The position numbers and the translations under genes were made by a program. Shown piece by piece: positions 53,253 to 62,893 of a stretch of 64,000 nt of DNA (the first letter of the stretch is position 1; each line of letters starts with the position of its first letter). This stretch comes from Silanimonas sp. (lineage in GTDB: Bacteria; Pseudomonadota; Gammaproteobacteria; Xanthomonadales; Xanthomonadaceae), in assembly GCF_027530345.1 (NCBI RefSeq), contig NZ_JAPZQK010000006.1, positions 186,001 through 250,000 of the forward strand, read 5' to 3'. The notes beneath the pieces were generated by a model. The model saw nothing but the letters and a program-made list of their open reading frames with translations. It had not been told where the DNA came from and did not search any database.

Positions 53253-54014
53253 TCAGACGTGGGCGTCAGGGTTCAGCAGCAGGCCGGCCAACCAGCTTTC
53301 GCCGCGCTCCAGCAGCTCCACCGGCGTGTACTGCCAGCCGGTGACGATCATCGCTTCGGCGACGGCGAACTCGCGTTGCGGCTTGTTGAAGCTGCGTTCG
53401 CCGGCTTTCACCATCTCAAGCACGAAGGCCGGAGGCGGCACCGCCTCGGGATCCGCGGCGCCGGCCATCACTTCGGCGACGCTGCCGAGGTTGGCACCCT
53501 GCCCCTTCACCAGAGCTTCGACACGCGCCAAGGCCGTGGCCTGCGCATCGCCGGTTTCCTCGACGTGCGGGGCGGCGGCGGCCAGGGTCTTGCAGATGGT
53601 GTTGAGCTGGCCGGTGGCCTTCATGCGCGCCAGCTTGGCGGCGCCGGCGGCGCCTTCCGCGGCTTCGAGATCCTGCTGCAGGCGCTCGATCTCGGCATTG
53701 GCGTCGGTGGGAATGCCGTGGTCGAGCAGGCGCAGCACTTCCTTCTGCAGCTCCGCGTACAGCGACGGGTGGCTCGACTTCAGGTTGCGCGCCACCATCT
53801 GCCACGCGTAGGCCACCTGCTGTCCGCTGCGTTCGGACGGCGCAGGCGGGCCGTCGGGCTTCTCCGCGCCGGGCGCCGGCACGCCGATCCCCGTGCCCAG
53901 CATCGACAGCGCGGTATCCAAGCGGTGGCACAGGTCGGATTGGTCGAACTGTCGCATCGCCTTTCGGAGCTCGATGCGGCAGTCGATCAGCAGGGGTCGG
54001 AGGGGCAGGTCCAT
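53253..54014 (-). CDS. Hypothetical cytosolic protein with a coiled-coil section
   Basis: The 253-residue protein has no signal peptide or membrane segment. A central coiled-coil-like stretch (ANAEIERLQQDLEAAEGAA) lies at about 105-140, after a Pro-rich linker near 50. The ends are helical. I do not recognise the family. It lies directly upstream of the two J-domain genes and after folE on the same strand. Confidence 0.6.
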   Translation of the reverse strand: MDLPLRPLLIDCRIELRKAMRQFDQSDLCHRLDTALSMLGTGIGVPAPGAEKPDGPPAPSERSGQQVAYAWQMVARNLKSSHPSLYAELQKEVLRLLDHGIPTDANAEIERLQQDLEAAEGAAGAAKLARMKATGQLNTICKTLAAAAPHVEETGDAQATALARVEALVKGQGANLGSVAEVMAGAADPEAVPPPAFVLEMVKAGERSFNKPQREFAVAEAMIVTGWQYTPVELLERGESWLAGLLLNPDAHV

Positions 54015-54033
54015 GCCCGCATTCTAGCCACGC

Positions 54034-54630
54034 TCAGCGGCGATGGCCGCCCACTTCGACGAAGGCGAGGAACTCGGCGCGGGTGCGGGCGTCGTCACGG
54101 AACAGGCCACGCATGGTCGAGGTCACCATGCTCACGCCGCGGGTGTGAACGCCACGGGTGGTCATGCACTCGTGGCTGGCCTCGATCACCACGCCAACGC
54201 CGCGCGGTTGCAGCACGCGCTCGATGCAGTCGGCGATCTGCGCGGTGAGCTTCTCCTGCACCTGCAGGCGGCGCGAATACGCCTCGACCACGCGGGCCAG
54301 CTTGCTGATGCCGACCACCTTGCCACCCGGGAGGTAGCCCACGTGGGCCTTGCCGATGATCGGCGCGAGGTGGTGCTCGCAGTGGCTCTCGAAGGGGATG
54401 TCGCGCAGCACGACCATCTCGTCGTAACCCTCGACTTCCTCGAAGGTGCGCGCGAGGTAGGCGTCCGGGTCGAGGCTGTAGCCGCTGAACCACTCGCGCC
54501 AGGCGCGCGCGACGCGCAGCGGCGTGTCGACGAGGCCTTCGCGCGCCGGGTCGTCGCCCGCCCAGCGCAGCAAGGTGCGGACGGCCGCCTCGGCATCGGT
54601 GCGGGTGACGCGATCGGCGTCGTCGCTCAT
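54034..54630 (-). CDS. folE: GTP cyclohydrolase I
   Basis: About 198 residues with all FolE landmarks: [34 protein letters not shown] (zinc Cys and catalytic His), [24 protein letters not shown] and [10 protein letters not shown] (second zinc Cys). The enzyme makes dihydroneopterin triphosphate for folate synthesis. The ATG at 54630 is preferred; a GTG at 54642 would add four residues. Confidence 0.95.
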   Translation of the reverse strand: MSDDADRVTRTDAEAAVRTLLRWAGDDPAREGLVDTPLRVARAWREWFSGYSLDPDAYLARTFEEVEGYDEMVVLRDIPFESHCEHHLAPIIGKAHVGYLPGGKVVGISKLARVVEAYSRRLQVQEKLTAQIADCIERVLQPRGVGVVIEASHECMTTRGVHTRGVSMVTSTMRGLFRDDARTRAEFLAFVEVGGHRR

Positions 54631-54704
54631 GGGAATCTTCACGCGGCAGGGGACGGATTCACACGGTAGGCCCCGCCGCGTTCACACGGCGAGAAGTCCG
54701 GGCG

Positions 54705-55955
54705 TTACGCGGCCGGCGGCGACGCTCTGTTCGGAAGCAGCCGGGTGGCGCGATGCGCCAGCGCCCATGCGGCGCCGAGCAGCAACGCCGAAAACAGGAA
54801 GGCCGCACCCGGCAGGTAGGCCGGCGGATGCTCGCCGATGAACAGGCGGAAGATCGCCGTGAACAGGAAGGGCCCGAAGATGCCTGCCGTCGACACCAGC
54901 GAGGCGAGAGAGCCCTGAAGACGACCCTGCAGCGAGGGGTCGATGCGCTGCGTGACGAGGCTCTGCGTGGCCGGGCCCGCGAGACCCCACAGGGCCAACA
55001 GCGGTACCGACAGCAGGAACAGCGCGCCGGTCGGCGCCACGCCCATCCACGCGAAGCCGGCGATGCCGCTGGCCAGCCCGATGCCCACCGCGCGGCGCTC
55101 GCCGATGCGCGGCACGAGTTTCCGCACCAGCACCGCCTGCACGAGCGCGTTGCAGATGCCGACGAGGCCGAGCGTCAGCCCGACATCAAGCTCGCTCCAG
55201 CCGTAGCGGTAATCGGTGTACAGCACGTACACGCTCGGCAGCACGTAGTGCGCGAGTTGCGAGAGAAACACGACGCCCGCCAGCCCGAGCACGCCGGGGG
55301 CCGAGGCGAGCAGCCGCAGGGCGCCGAGTGGGCTGGCCCGACGGACGTCGAAGCGCGCACTGCGCTTCTCCACCGGCAGCGATTCCGGCAGCACGAAAAA
55401 GCCGTAGAGGAAATTCGCCAACGACAGGCCGGCCGCCAGCCAGAACGGCAGGCGCACGTCGATCTCGCCCAGCACGCCGCCGAGCGCCGGACCGAGCACG
55501 AAGCCGATGCCGAAGGCCGCGCCGAGCATGCCGAACGCTCCGGCGCGTTTGTCGGCGGGCGTGATGTCGGCGATGTAGGCATTGGCGGTGCTGATCGACG
55601 CCGAGGTGATGCCGGCCAGCACGCGGCCGAGGAACAACAGCGGCAGCGTGTTCGCCACGGCCATCAGCACGAAGTCGAGGCCGAGGCCGAGGTTCGACAA
55701 CAGCACGACCGGGCGGCGACCAAAGCGGTCGGAAAGCGCACCCTGCACGGGCGAAGCGAGGAACTGCGACAGTGCGAACACGCTGCCGAACACGCCGACC
55801 CACCACGCCGCGGTCTCGACCGAGCCGCCGACGAACTGCTTGATCAGGTGCGGCAGCACCGGGATGACGACGCCGATCGCAAGGATGTCGAGCGCGACGG
55901 TGATCCAGATGAAGACGAGGCCCGGAGGGCGTCGGGCCGGGGCGGCAGCGTCCAC
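54705..55955 (-). CDS. MFS drug/metabolite transporter (TCR/Tet-like)
   Basis: The 416-residue protein has about twelve membrane helices and the MFS motif A loop GALSDRFGRRPV at about 72-83, with LDILAIGVVIPVLPHLI in helix 1 and a GPALGGVLG motif in helix 5. This is the DHA1 TCR/Tet group, which exports tetracyclines or other compounds. A specific resistance role is not shown. It stands alone between folE and a PNPOx-like gene. Confidence 0.88.
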   Translation of the reverse strand: MDAAAPARRPPGLVFIWITVALDILAIGVVIPVLPHLIKQFVGGSVETAAWWVGVFGSVFALSQFLASPVQGALSDRFGRRPVVLLSNLGLGLDFVLMAVANTLPLLFLGRVLAGITSASISTANAYIADITPADKRAGAFGMLGAAFGIGFVLGPALGGVLGEIDVRLPFWLAAGLSLANFLYGFFVLPESLPVEKRSARFDVRRASPLGALRLLASAPGVLGLAGVVFLSQLAHYVLPSVYVLYTDYRYGWSELDVGLTLGLVGICNALVQAVLVRKLVPRIGERRAVGIGLASGIAGFAWMGVAPTGALFLLSVPLLALWGLAGPATQSLVTQRIDPSLQGRLQGSLASLVSTAGIFGPFLFTAIFRLFIGEHPPAYLPGAAFLFSALLLGAAWALAHRATRLLPNRASPPAA

Positions 55956-56026
55956 GCGGAAGTCCGTTCGAAGAGGACGCGCAGTGTAGCGCGGCGCCTG
56001 ACGTCAGCCGTGCCGGGGCCACGCGT

Positions 56027-56635
56027 TCAAGGCACCAGCCACTCACCGCGCCAAGGCCCGAAGCCCACGCGCGAGAAGCGCGCCCGCCGATGGCCCTCGA
56101 ACGCGAGATGCAGCCACTCCATCCGCTGCAACGGCACCGTCACCACGGCGAAGTTCGCGCGACCGGCCGCGCTCTCGGCTTCGTTCGGACGGTCTTTTGA
56201 CAGATGCGCGGGTAATCCGCTGGTCGGCAGCGGCGCGGGAGTGCCGGGCGCGGCCTCGGCGAGGTAGCAACGCCGCGACATCAGCCCGGTGCGCTTCCAC
56301 GCGAGCTCCGCGACCGCGTCGTCGTGGTGCAGCACGGCGCGGCCTTCGGCGCGCAGCTGGATGCTCTGCCCGTAGAAGCACAGCGCCACACGCGGGTCGC
56401 GCTCCAGCTCGGCCCACTTCTCGCTGCGGCGATCGGTGTGGAAACCCAGCACGCCGCGCTCGCGGTCGACCTGCCTCAGCACGACGTAGCGCGCGCTGGG
56501 GCCGCGCGGTGAACTGGTGGCCAGCACCGCCTGGTGGAAAGCCGAGTGCCGAAGGCGTTGCCCATCGGCGAGCTGGCTCCAGAGCTGTTCGAGCACGCTG
56601 GCGAAAGTGAGCGAGGGGGGTTCACGGCTGTCCAT
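56027..56635 (-). CDS. Pyridoxamine 5'-phosphate oxidase-like flavoprotein
   Basis: The 202-residue protein has a split-barrel FMN fold. Key stretches are PSARYVVLRQVDRERGVLGFHTDRRSEKWAELERDPRVALCFY and the C-terminal FAVVTVPLQRMEWLHLAFEGHRRARF. It is shorter than PdxH and lacks the PdxH C-terminal motif, so vitamin B6 synthesis is unlikely. The start ATG at 56635 is chosen because the frame above has no family match. Confidence 0.8.
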   Translation of the reverse strand: MDSREPPSLTFASVLEQLWSQLADGQRLRHSAFHQAVLATSSPRGPSARYVVLRQVDRERGVLGFHTDRRSEKWAELERDPRVALCFYGQSIQLRAEGRAVLHHDDAVAELAWKRTGLMSRRCYLAEAAPGTPAPLPTSGLPAHLSKDRPNEAESAAGRANFAVVTVPLQRMEWLHLAFEGHRRARFSRVGFGPWRGEWLVP

Positions 56636-56756
56636 GCTTTCATTGGAACCGCGGCACCGTCGGCGGAGCGCGAAGCATCCTGCGGCCATTCGCATCCGCG
56701 AACCGTTCTCGACCGGCTTCACCGCGGCTGCGCGCGCGTTGCACCACGCTGCGCCC

Positions 56757-57140
56757 ATGGATGCCCCTCCCTCCGAGAGCCTCGAAGTCTTCTTCGACGG
56801 CGGCTGCCCGGCCTGCCGACGCGAGATGGCGCACTACCGCGCGCAACCGGGGGCCGAAGCGATCCGCTTCACCGACGCGGCGCAGGAGCTCACGCGCCTC
56901 GCCGATGTCGGGCTTGATCCGATGGCCGCCATCGCGACCCTGCATGCGCGCGACGCCGACGGCACGTGGCACATCGGCGTGCCGGCCTTCCGCGAGATCT
57001 GGCTCCGCCTACCGCGCTACGCGCCGTGGGCGCGGCGCTTCGCGTGGGCCATTGATTCGCGCGCGCTGGCTTGGGCCTACGCCGTGTTCTGCCGGCTTCG
57101 GCTACCGCGGCGCTGCCGCGACGGCCGCTGCCCGGCCTGA
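56757..57140 (+). CDS. DCC-family (DUF393) thiol-disulphide protein
   Basis: The 127-residue protein has the DCC signature FFDGGCPACRREM at about 13-25, with a CxxC pair as the redox site, and later WHIGVPAFREIW. The family is thought to be thioredoxin-like and of unclear role. The gene lies on the opposite strand to its neighbours and ends one base before the convergent rlmI gene. Confidence 0.85.
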   Translation: MDAPPSESLEVFFDGGCPACRREMAHYRAQPGAEAIRFTDAAQELTRLADVGLDPMAAIATLHARDADGTWHIGVPAFREIWLRLPRYAPWARRFAWAIDSRALAWAYAVFCRLRLPRRCRDGRCPA

Positions 57141-57141
57141 T

Positions 57142-58332
57142 TCAATCCAGCACGCGGCAGAACGCGGCCTTCAAGTAACGGCTTTCCTGCACATGGGCGA
57201 GCCACGGATGGTCGGCGCCGGCGCCGGCCACCTTGATCACCTGCACGGTGCGGTTCGCGTAGAAGGCCGCGCGGCGCAGCATGTCGAGGAACTCCTCCTC
57301 GCTCACCAGGCCCGTGCAGCTGAACGTGGCGAACAGCGCCCCCGGCTTGCACACGCCGAGGGCCAGCTTGTTCATGTCGAGGTACTTCTTCAGCGCCGGG
57401 ATCACCTGCTCGCGGTCGCGCGTCATCTTGGCCGGGTCGAGGATCACCACGTCGTAGGCCTCGCCGCGCGCAGCGGCGTCGCGCAGCCACGGGAAGATGT
57501 CGGCGTGGATGAAGCGCGTCTTCGTCGCGGCGGCCTGCGCGTTGAGCTTGAGGTTCTGCTTGGCGATGGCGATGACGTCCTCGTCGATGTCGACACCCAC
57601 CACTTCCGACGCGCCGCGCGCCGCGGCGTACACAGCGAAACCACCGGTGTTGCAGCACAGGTCAAGCACGCTGCGACCCTCGACCTGGCGCGACAGCCAC
57701 TCGCGGTTGTCGCGCTGGTCGGCGAAGAAACCGGTTTTGTGCGCGCTGCCGGGGGCGGCGCGGAACTGGATACCGTGCTCGGTGATGACGACGGGCTTCG
57801 GCGCCTCGCGCTGGTGCAGGTCGAAGCTCTCCTGCTTCTGCACGTGCTCGTCGGCGAACCACCAGAACGTGCAGCCCGGGAACTGCGCTTCAAGCGCGGC
57901 GAAGATCCACTCGCGGTGGCGGAACGCGCCGGCCGAGAAGAACTCGACCACGAGCAGGTCGCCGTAGCGGTCGACCACGAGGCCGGAGATGCCGTCGCCC
58001 TCGGAATGCACCACGCGCCAGGCATTGCTGACCGCGTCGAGCTTGAGCAGGTCGCGGCGCAGGGCCACGGCGGCGGCGATCTTCGTGCGGAACCAGGCTT
58101 CGTCGATGGCCTCGTCCGGGTCGGTGGTGAGGATGCGCAGCGCGATGCGCGAATGGCCGTTGTAGAAGCCGCGGCCGCACCAGGTGCCGTCGCGATCGTA
58201 GACCTCGACGATGCTGCCGGGCCTCGGCTTGGTCGGCGGCTTCTCCACCATCTTCTGGAAGATCCAGGGGTGGTTCGAGCGGCGCTCGATCTTGAGGCGG
58301 ACGGCGGGGGTTTCGGCGGAGGCAGCGTTCAT
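57142..58332 (-). CDS. rlmI: 23S rRNA methyltransferase RlmI-type
   Basis: The 396-residue protein has an N-terminal PUA domain (NHPWIFQKMVEKPP, GSIVEVYDRDG) and a C-terminal SAM-dependent domain. The latter shows VLDLCCNTGGFAVYAA, VVGVDIDEDV, the motif ILDPAK (usual form DPP) and FSCTGLV with the candidate catalytic Cys. Length matches E. coli RlmI, which makes m5C1962. The changed DPAK motif leaves some doubt about the exact target. Confidence 0.85.
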   Translation of the reverse strand: MNAASAETPAVRLKIERRSNHPWIFQKMVEKPPTKPRPGSIVEVYDRDGTWCGRGFYNGHSRIALRILTTDPDEAIDEAWFRTKIAAAVALRRDLLKLDAVSNAWRVVHSEGDGISGLVVDRYGDLLVVEFFSAGAFRHREWIFAALEAQFPGCTFWWFADEHVQKQESFDLHQREAPKPVVITEHGIQFRAAPGSAHKTGFFADQRDNREWLSRQVEGRSVLDLCCNTGGFAVYAAARGASEVVGVDIDEDVIAIAKQNLKLNAQAAATKTRFIHADIFPWLRDAAARGEAYDVVILDPAKMTRDREQVIPALKKYLDMNKLALGVCKPGALFATFSCTGLVSEEEFLDMLRRAAFYANRTVQVIKVAGAGADHPWLAHVQESRYLKAAFCRVLD

Positions 58333-58388
58333 CCCTGCATTGTACGCGCGGCCCGCGGAGCCCCGGCTCGACGGCCCGAACGGGCCGC

Positions 58389-59537
58389 TCAATCGGCCAA
58401 GACGACGCAGTTCCGGCCCGCGGCCTTCGCGGCGTACATCGCGCGGTCGGCGACGTGCAGCAGCCCGGCGAGCGAGCCCGCATCGCCACGTGCCACCACG
58501 CCGACCGAGACGGTCACCGACAAGGGGCCATCCTCAAGAACGACCGGCGTCTCGGCGATGTCGCGGCACAAGGCCTCGGCGCGTCGATGCGCTTCCTCGA
58601 GGCTGGTATCAGGCATCAGGAGCACGAACTCCTCGCCACCGAGCCGGGCGACCACGTCCTCGGCGCGTGTCGCATGACGCAGGCGCTCGGCCAGTGCGAC
58701 GAGCACGGTATCGCCGGCCTCGTGCCCACGGGTGTCGTTGATGTGCTTGAAGTGGTCGGCATCGATGGCGACGACGGCGACCTTCCGGCCGGGTTCGAGC
58801 AGCAGGGCGTCGCCCCTCCGCTGGAGCTCCCGCCGGTTGGCCAGCCCGGTCAGTGGGTCGGCGATGGCCAGACGATGAAGTTCGCGCTGCAGGCGCTCGT
58901 TGATCATCAGCAGGAAGCCCAGCGTCGACACCAGCGGAGCAAGGTTGGACAAGGTGAAGACGAGGCTCTGCATCACCGAGGCCTGCATCATGTGGTCGAC
59001 GCCCCAAGCGCTCATCTGCACGACGGCGCGCGCCAGCAGGATGAGCATGGCGGCCACCATCGAGACGCCGACGACGTGGTAGGCCATGGGCTGCGGACGC
59101 GGCGCGTGGATCCAGAGCACGCGGGCGGACTCGGCGAGCACCGCGGCGACGAGCAACGCCCCCAGCACCAGGCGCGCCGTCAGGCTGGGCCAGATCCAGA
59201 AGAAAACGACGCTCACCGCCACCTGCAGCAGTGGCAGCGGCGCATCGCGCCAGCGCAGCACCGGAAGGCGAAGGAAGGCGCGGAGTGCGAAAAGCAGGCT
59301 CTGGAAGCCGAGGAACAGGGCGAGGTTGCCCAGTACCACCGAGGCCGCGTCGGGGACGTGCCCGCGCGCCGCGATCAACATCCAGCCGGTGGCCAGCAGG
59401 CCGATGCCGAGAGTCCAGTAGCGCAGCTCCTCCCGTGACTCCCGCGGGAAGTCGCGTATCACCGCGGCCAGGGCGATGAAGGTGAGGACGCTGAGCACCG
59501 TGGACAGCACGGCGATGGTGCGCAGATCGAGTTCCAT
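58389..59537 (-). CDS. Membrane-bound diguanylate cyclase
   Basis: The 382-residue protein has about six membrane helices in residues 5-205. Its GGDEF domain follows, with an intact ARLGGEEF active loop and the inhibitory I-site RAED five residues before it. It is therefore likely an active c-di-GMP synthase with product inhibition. It is the only clearly active cyclase in the window, against two probable phosphodiesterases near the flagellar genes. Confidence 0.9.
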   Translation of the reverse strand: MELDLRTIAVLSTVLSVLTFIALAAVIRDFPRESREELRYWTLGIGLLATGWMLIAARGHVPDAASVVLGNLALFLGFQSLLFALRAFLRLPVLRWRDAPLPLLQVAVSVVFFWIWPSLTARLVLGALLVAAVLAESARVLWIHAPRPQPMAYHVVGVSMVAAMLILLARAVVQMSAWGVDHMMQASVMQSLVFTLSNLAPLVSTLGFLLMINERLQRELHRLAIADPLTGLANRRELQRRGDALLLEPGRKVAVVAIDADHFKHINDTRGHEAGDTVLVALAERLRHATRAEDVVARLGGEEFVLLMPDTSLEEAHRRAEALCRDIAETPVVLEDGPLSVTVSVGVVARGDAGSLAGLLHVADRAMYAAKAAGRNCVVLAD

Positions 59538-59624
59538 GCGGGCCTCGCCGGAGAAGCACGATGATAGGCCCGGTGGGCGTGCCGCGCCGCTTGTCCCCGA
59601 TCGGACCGCCCCCATGTTCGCGGG

Positions 59625-60416
59625 ATGGACCCTTTCGTCACCGCCCACGACCCGGCCGAACAATCACGCGCGCAGCGCCAGCGGGTGCGCTCCCAGCTCT
59701 TCCGCTGGCTGCTGTTCGTCGTGCTGCTGGGCTTCGTGCAGATCGCCACCATCGCCTGGCCCGCGCTCTCCTCGTGGGCGGTGGTGCCGCTGACCGGGCC
59801 CGGCCTTGTCGGCCTGGTGACGGCGCCACTGCTGCACGCCGACTGGGGCCACCTGTTCTCGAACGCGCTGGGCCTCGTGGTGCTCGGCACGCTGGTGGGG
59901 ACGGTGTACCCGCGCTCGGCCTGGCGCATCGTGCTGGCCGCGTGGGTGGGCGCCGGCGTGTTCACCTGGTTCATCGGCCGGCCGTCAGTACACCTCGGCG
60001 CCTCGGGCCTGGTGCACGGCCTGTTCTTCGCGCTGTTCACGCTGGCCTTGCTGCGCCGCGACCGCCCCGCCGTGGTGGCGGCAATGATCGCGATGATGCT
60101 GTTCGGCGGCATGCTGCTGACCGTGCTGCCGCACGAGTGGCGCATCAGCTGGGAGATGCATGCCGGCGGCGCGCTGGCAGGCATCATCGCGGCCTTCGTC
60201 TGGCGCCATCGCGACCCGCCCCCGGCGCGCAAACTGTATTCGTGGGAGATCGAGGAGCTGCAGGCGCAGGCGCTATCCGAGGCGAAGGCGCTGGATGAAG
60301 CCGCCTACGAACCGGACCGACCGCGCGAGGTGCCGGTTTTATGGGTTCGGCCCGAACGCACGGACGACCGCGGCACCGTGCTGCCCTTCCGTCGCCCCGA
60401 CGACGGCCCGCGCTGA
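59625..60416 (+). CDS. Rhomboid family intramembrane serine protease
   Basis: The 263-residue protein has six hydrophobic helices and the rhomboid catalytic pair: Ser in HLGASGLVHG near residue 127 and His in WEMHAGGALAG near 178. HADWGHLFSN near 70 is the usual oxyanion motif. A polar tail of about 70 residues follows the last helix. The target is unknown. Confidence 0.9.
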   Translation: MDPFVTAHDPAEQSRAQRQRVRSQLFRWLLFVVLLGFVQIATIAWPALSSWAVVPLTGPGLVGLVTAPLLHADWGHLFSNALGLVVLGTLVGTVYPRSAWRIVLAAWVGAGVFTWFIGRPSVHLGASGLVHGLFFALFTLALLRRDRPAVVAAMIAMMLFGGMLLTVLPHEWRISWEMHAGGALAGIIAAFVWRHRDPPPARKLYSWEIEELQAQALSEAKALDEAAYEPDRPREVPVLWVRPERTDDRGTVLPFRRPDDGPR

Positions 60417-60419
60417 GGC

Positions 60420-61676
60420 TCAGTCGGTCCGCAGCGCGGCGATCGGGTCGAGCTGCGCGGCCTGTCGCGCGGGGTAGACGCCAAAGCCAAGGCCAACGAC
60501 CGTGCAGGCGAACACGGCGCCCAGCACCGGCAGCGGCGCCCAAGCCACCTGCCAACCGGCCAGCGCGGCGATGGCGTAGGCCAGCAGCGCACCGAACACG
60601 AGGCCGAGCACCGCACCGGCGGCGCAGATGGCGGCGGCCTCGCGCAGGAAGCGCGCGACGATGTCCTCCTGGCGCGCGCCCAGGGCACGCAGCAGGCCGA
60701 TCTCGCGGCGCCGCTCCAGCACGTTGGCCAGCATGATGTTCATGATGCCGATGCCGCCCACGAGCAGCGAAACGGCGGCGATCGCGCCCATCACCACCCG
60801 GAAGATGCGCTGCGTCTGCTGGTGCTGGCGGAACAGCTGCGCCGGCACGACGAGGCGGAAATCGTTGGCGCCGGCATGGCGCTCGCGCAGCAGGGCCGAG
60901 AGCGTGCGCGCGCCGGCTTCGATGCCCTCCGGCGATTCGAGGCGCACCAGCAGGCGATCGAGCTCGTCCTGCAGCGGCGGGCTGGCGAAGCGCGTCAGCG
61001 CGGTGGAGAGCGGCACGTAGACGCGGTTGGTCTCGAGCCCGAGCTGCACGCCTTCGAAGGCCTCGGCGGAGAGGTCGCGATCGACCAGCACACCCACCAC
61101 CTCGAGCCACACGTGGTTCACCTTCACCAGTTGGCCGACGGCCTCGCCGTCGGGGAACAGCGTGCGTGCCGCCTGGTGGCCGAGCACCGCCACCGGCGCG
61201 ATGCGACGTTCGTCCGAGTCTTCCAGCGCCCGGCCCGTGGCCACCTCGAGCGAAGAGAGGGCGAAGAACGAAGGCGTGACGCCCACGGCCTGGGCGTCGG
61301 ACGCGGCATGGTCGCTGGCGACGGCGTCGGTGCGAAGGCGCTTTTCCGCCGCGCTGGACTGCGCCCCCGGCACCACGGCGAGCGCGGCGGCGGCATCGGC
61401 GCGGGTGAGGCCGAGGCTGCGTTCGCGCAGCTCGCGCAGCGCGGTTTCGTCGGTGGGCGCGCTGGCTTCGACGACGAGATTGTTGAGCCCGAGGCCTTCC
61501 ACGAGCCGCAGCGCTTCGCGACGGCTGCCCTCGCCAACGGCCTGCATGGCGACGATGGCGCCGACGCCGAAAACGAGGCCGAGCAGGGTGAGGCCACTGC
61601 GCAGCTTGCGCCGCGAGAGCTCGTCGAAGGCTTCGCGCCAGCCGAGGCGGTCGAACAACATGTCGCGGCGGATCAT
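60420..61676 (-). CDS. ABC export permease (MacB/FtsX type)
   Basis: The 418-residue protein has one N-terminal membrane helix (about 28-48; LRSGLTLLGLVFGVGAIVAM), a large periplasmic MacB-PCD domain and three C-terminal helices. GSGIM-like GGIGIMNIMLANVLERRREIGLLRALGA is the FtsX signature. It works with an ATPase not seen here and with the two membrane-fusion proteins upstream. It starts at an ATGA overlap with the first of these. Confidence 0.9.
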   Translation of the reverse strand: MIRRDMLFDRLGWREAFDELSRRKLRSGLTLLGLVFGVGAIVAMQAVGEGSRREALRLVEGLGLNNLVVEASAPTDETALRELRERSLGLTRADAAAALAVVPGAQSSAAEKRLRTDAVASDHAASDAQAVGVTPSFFALSSLEVATGRALEDSDERRIAPVAVLGHQAARTLFPDGEAVGQLVKVNHVWLEVVGVLVDRDLSAEAFEGVQLGLETNRVYVPLSTALTRFASPPLQDELDRLLVRLESPEGIEAGARTLSALLRERHAGANDFRLVVPAQLFRQHQQTQRIFRVVMGAIAAVSLLVGGIGIMNIMLANVLERRREIGLLRALGARQEDIVARFLREAAAICAAGAVLGLVFGALLAYAIAALAGWQVAWAPLPVLGAVFACTVVGLGFGVYPARQAAQLDPIAALRTD

Positions 61677-62893
61677 GGCGTGGCCTCCGTGGCCGGTTCG
61701 GGCTCGGCCAGCACCACGGCGTCGCCGGGCGCGAGGCCCTCGAGCACTTCCGAGCGGGCCGGCCCGCGCACGCCCAGCGTGACCGGGCGCGATTGCGCTT
61801 CACCGTCCACCCAGACGCGCACCGAGGTCTGGCCGGCGTCGCTGCGCACGGCGAGGTTGGGCACGCTCAGCGCCGCGTCGGCCGACTTCAGCCGCACGCG
61901 TGCCTGAAACGCTTGGCCCGGCACCCACGCGTGCCGGGCGCCGATGTCGGTCGGCACCGCGACCTTGAAGGCGAGGTACTTGATCGGGCTGTTGCGCGAG
62001 GTCGCGCGCGGCGCGCTCGCCAGCCAGCTGATCGGCGCTTCGAAGGCCTCTTCCGGCCGACCCGCGGGGTGCAGTTCGACCGCCTGCCCGACGGCCAGCA
62101 CCTGCGCCTCGATCTGCGGCAGGCTCAATTCGACTTCGAGGCTGCGGCTGTCCGGCAGGGTGGCGAGGTCATTGCTCGCCCACATCTGCGCGCCGATCTG
62201 CGGCTTCTCGCCACCCCAGTTGGTGGCCAGTACGAACACGCCGTCGTGCGGCGCACGCAGCTCCAGCGCGCCGAGGTCATCCTCGCGCGTCTTGACGCCC
62301 ATCGCCACGGTGTCGCGCTGCGCCGACAGCACCTGCAGCTCGGCACCGCCGCGCTCGGCGCTCTGATCCTTGCGCCAGTCGAGCACCTCGCGCTTCTCGC
62401 CGAGGTAGCGCTCGTCGGCCACGGCGTCGAGGACCACGTTGCGCGCGATGGCCGCGAAGTCGGCTTGGGCATAGCGCGAGGCGATGGCGAGCTGGCTCTG
62501 CACCTGGGCGATGTCGACGTCGAGGCGACCCACGCCGATCTCGAGCTCCGCCTGCTTGGAGGCCTGCGACAGCGCATTGCGCTCGAGGTTCAACAGGGCC
62601 TTGTCGAGTTCGAGCTGCGTCTGCTCGGCACCGAAGCGCGCGACCACGTCACCGGCTTTCACCGGGCTACCGTCGGGCACCATCCACACCAGCTGGCGCT
62701 GCGCCCAGTTCTGCCCCGGCACGACGAGCTTGGTGGCCTTCGCCGCCTTGAGCTCGCCCGAGGCCTCCACCCAGAGTTCGAGCGGCGCGGGCTGCAGCAC
62801 TTCCAGCGCCGGGGTCGCCTCCGGCGCGTCGCCGCAGGCGGACAGCGCGGCAAGACCGGCAAACAACGTTGCGAGGCGGAGGGAGCGCGTCAT
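61673..62893 (-). CDS. HlyD/MacA-type membrane-fusion lipoprotein
   Basis: The 406-residue protein begins with a lipoprotein signal and lipobox LSAC near residues 17-20. It then has a split lipoyl-like domain (KLVVPGQNWAQ, GSPVKAGDVVARF, LRAPHDGVFVLA) and a coiled-coil hairpin at about 100-205. Its C-terminal beta-barrel covers 240-400. It would link the permease to the outer envelope. It overlaps the next gene upstream by 4 bases and the permease by 4 bases. Confidence 0.85.
   Translation of the reverse strand: MTRSLRLATLFAGLAALSACGDAPEATPALEVLQPAPLELWVEASGELKAAKATKLVVPGQNWAQRQLVWMVPDGSPVKAGDVVARFGAEQTQLELDKALLNLERNALSQASKQAELEIGVGRLDVDIAQVQSQLAIASRYAQADFAAIARNVVLDAVADERYLGEKREVLDWRKDQSAERGGAELQVLSAQRDTVAMGVKTREDDLGALELRAPHDGVFVLATNWGGEKPQIGAQMWASNDLATLPDSRSLEVELSLPQIEAQVLAVGQAVELHPAGRPEEAFEAPISWLASAPRATSRNSPIKYLAFKVAVPTDIGARHAWVPGQAFQARVRLKSADAALSVPNLAVRSDAGQTSVRVWVDGEAQSRPVTLGVRGPARSEVLEGLAPGDAVVLAEPEPATEATP

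Noticed and set aside
58372-58387. 6-bp GC stem after the diguanylate cyclase gene
   Set aside because: Short stem, no T-run on the minus strand; not enough for a terminator call.
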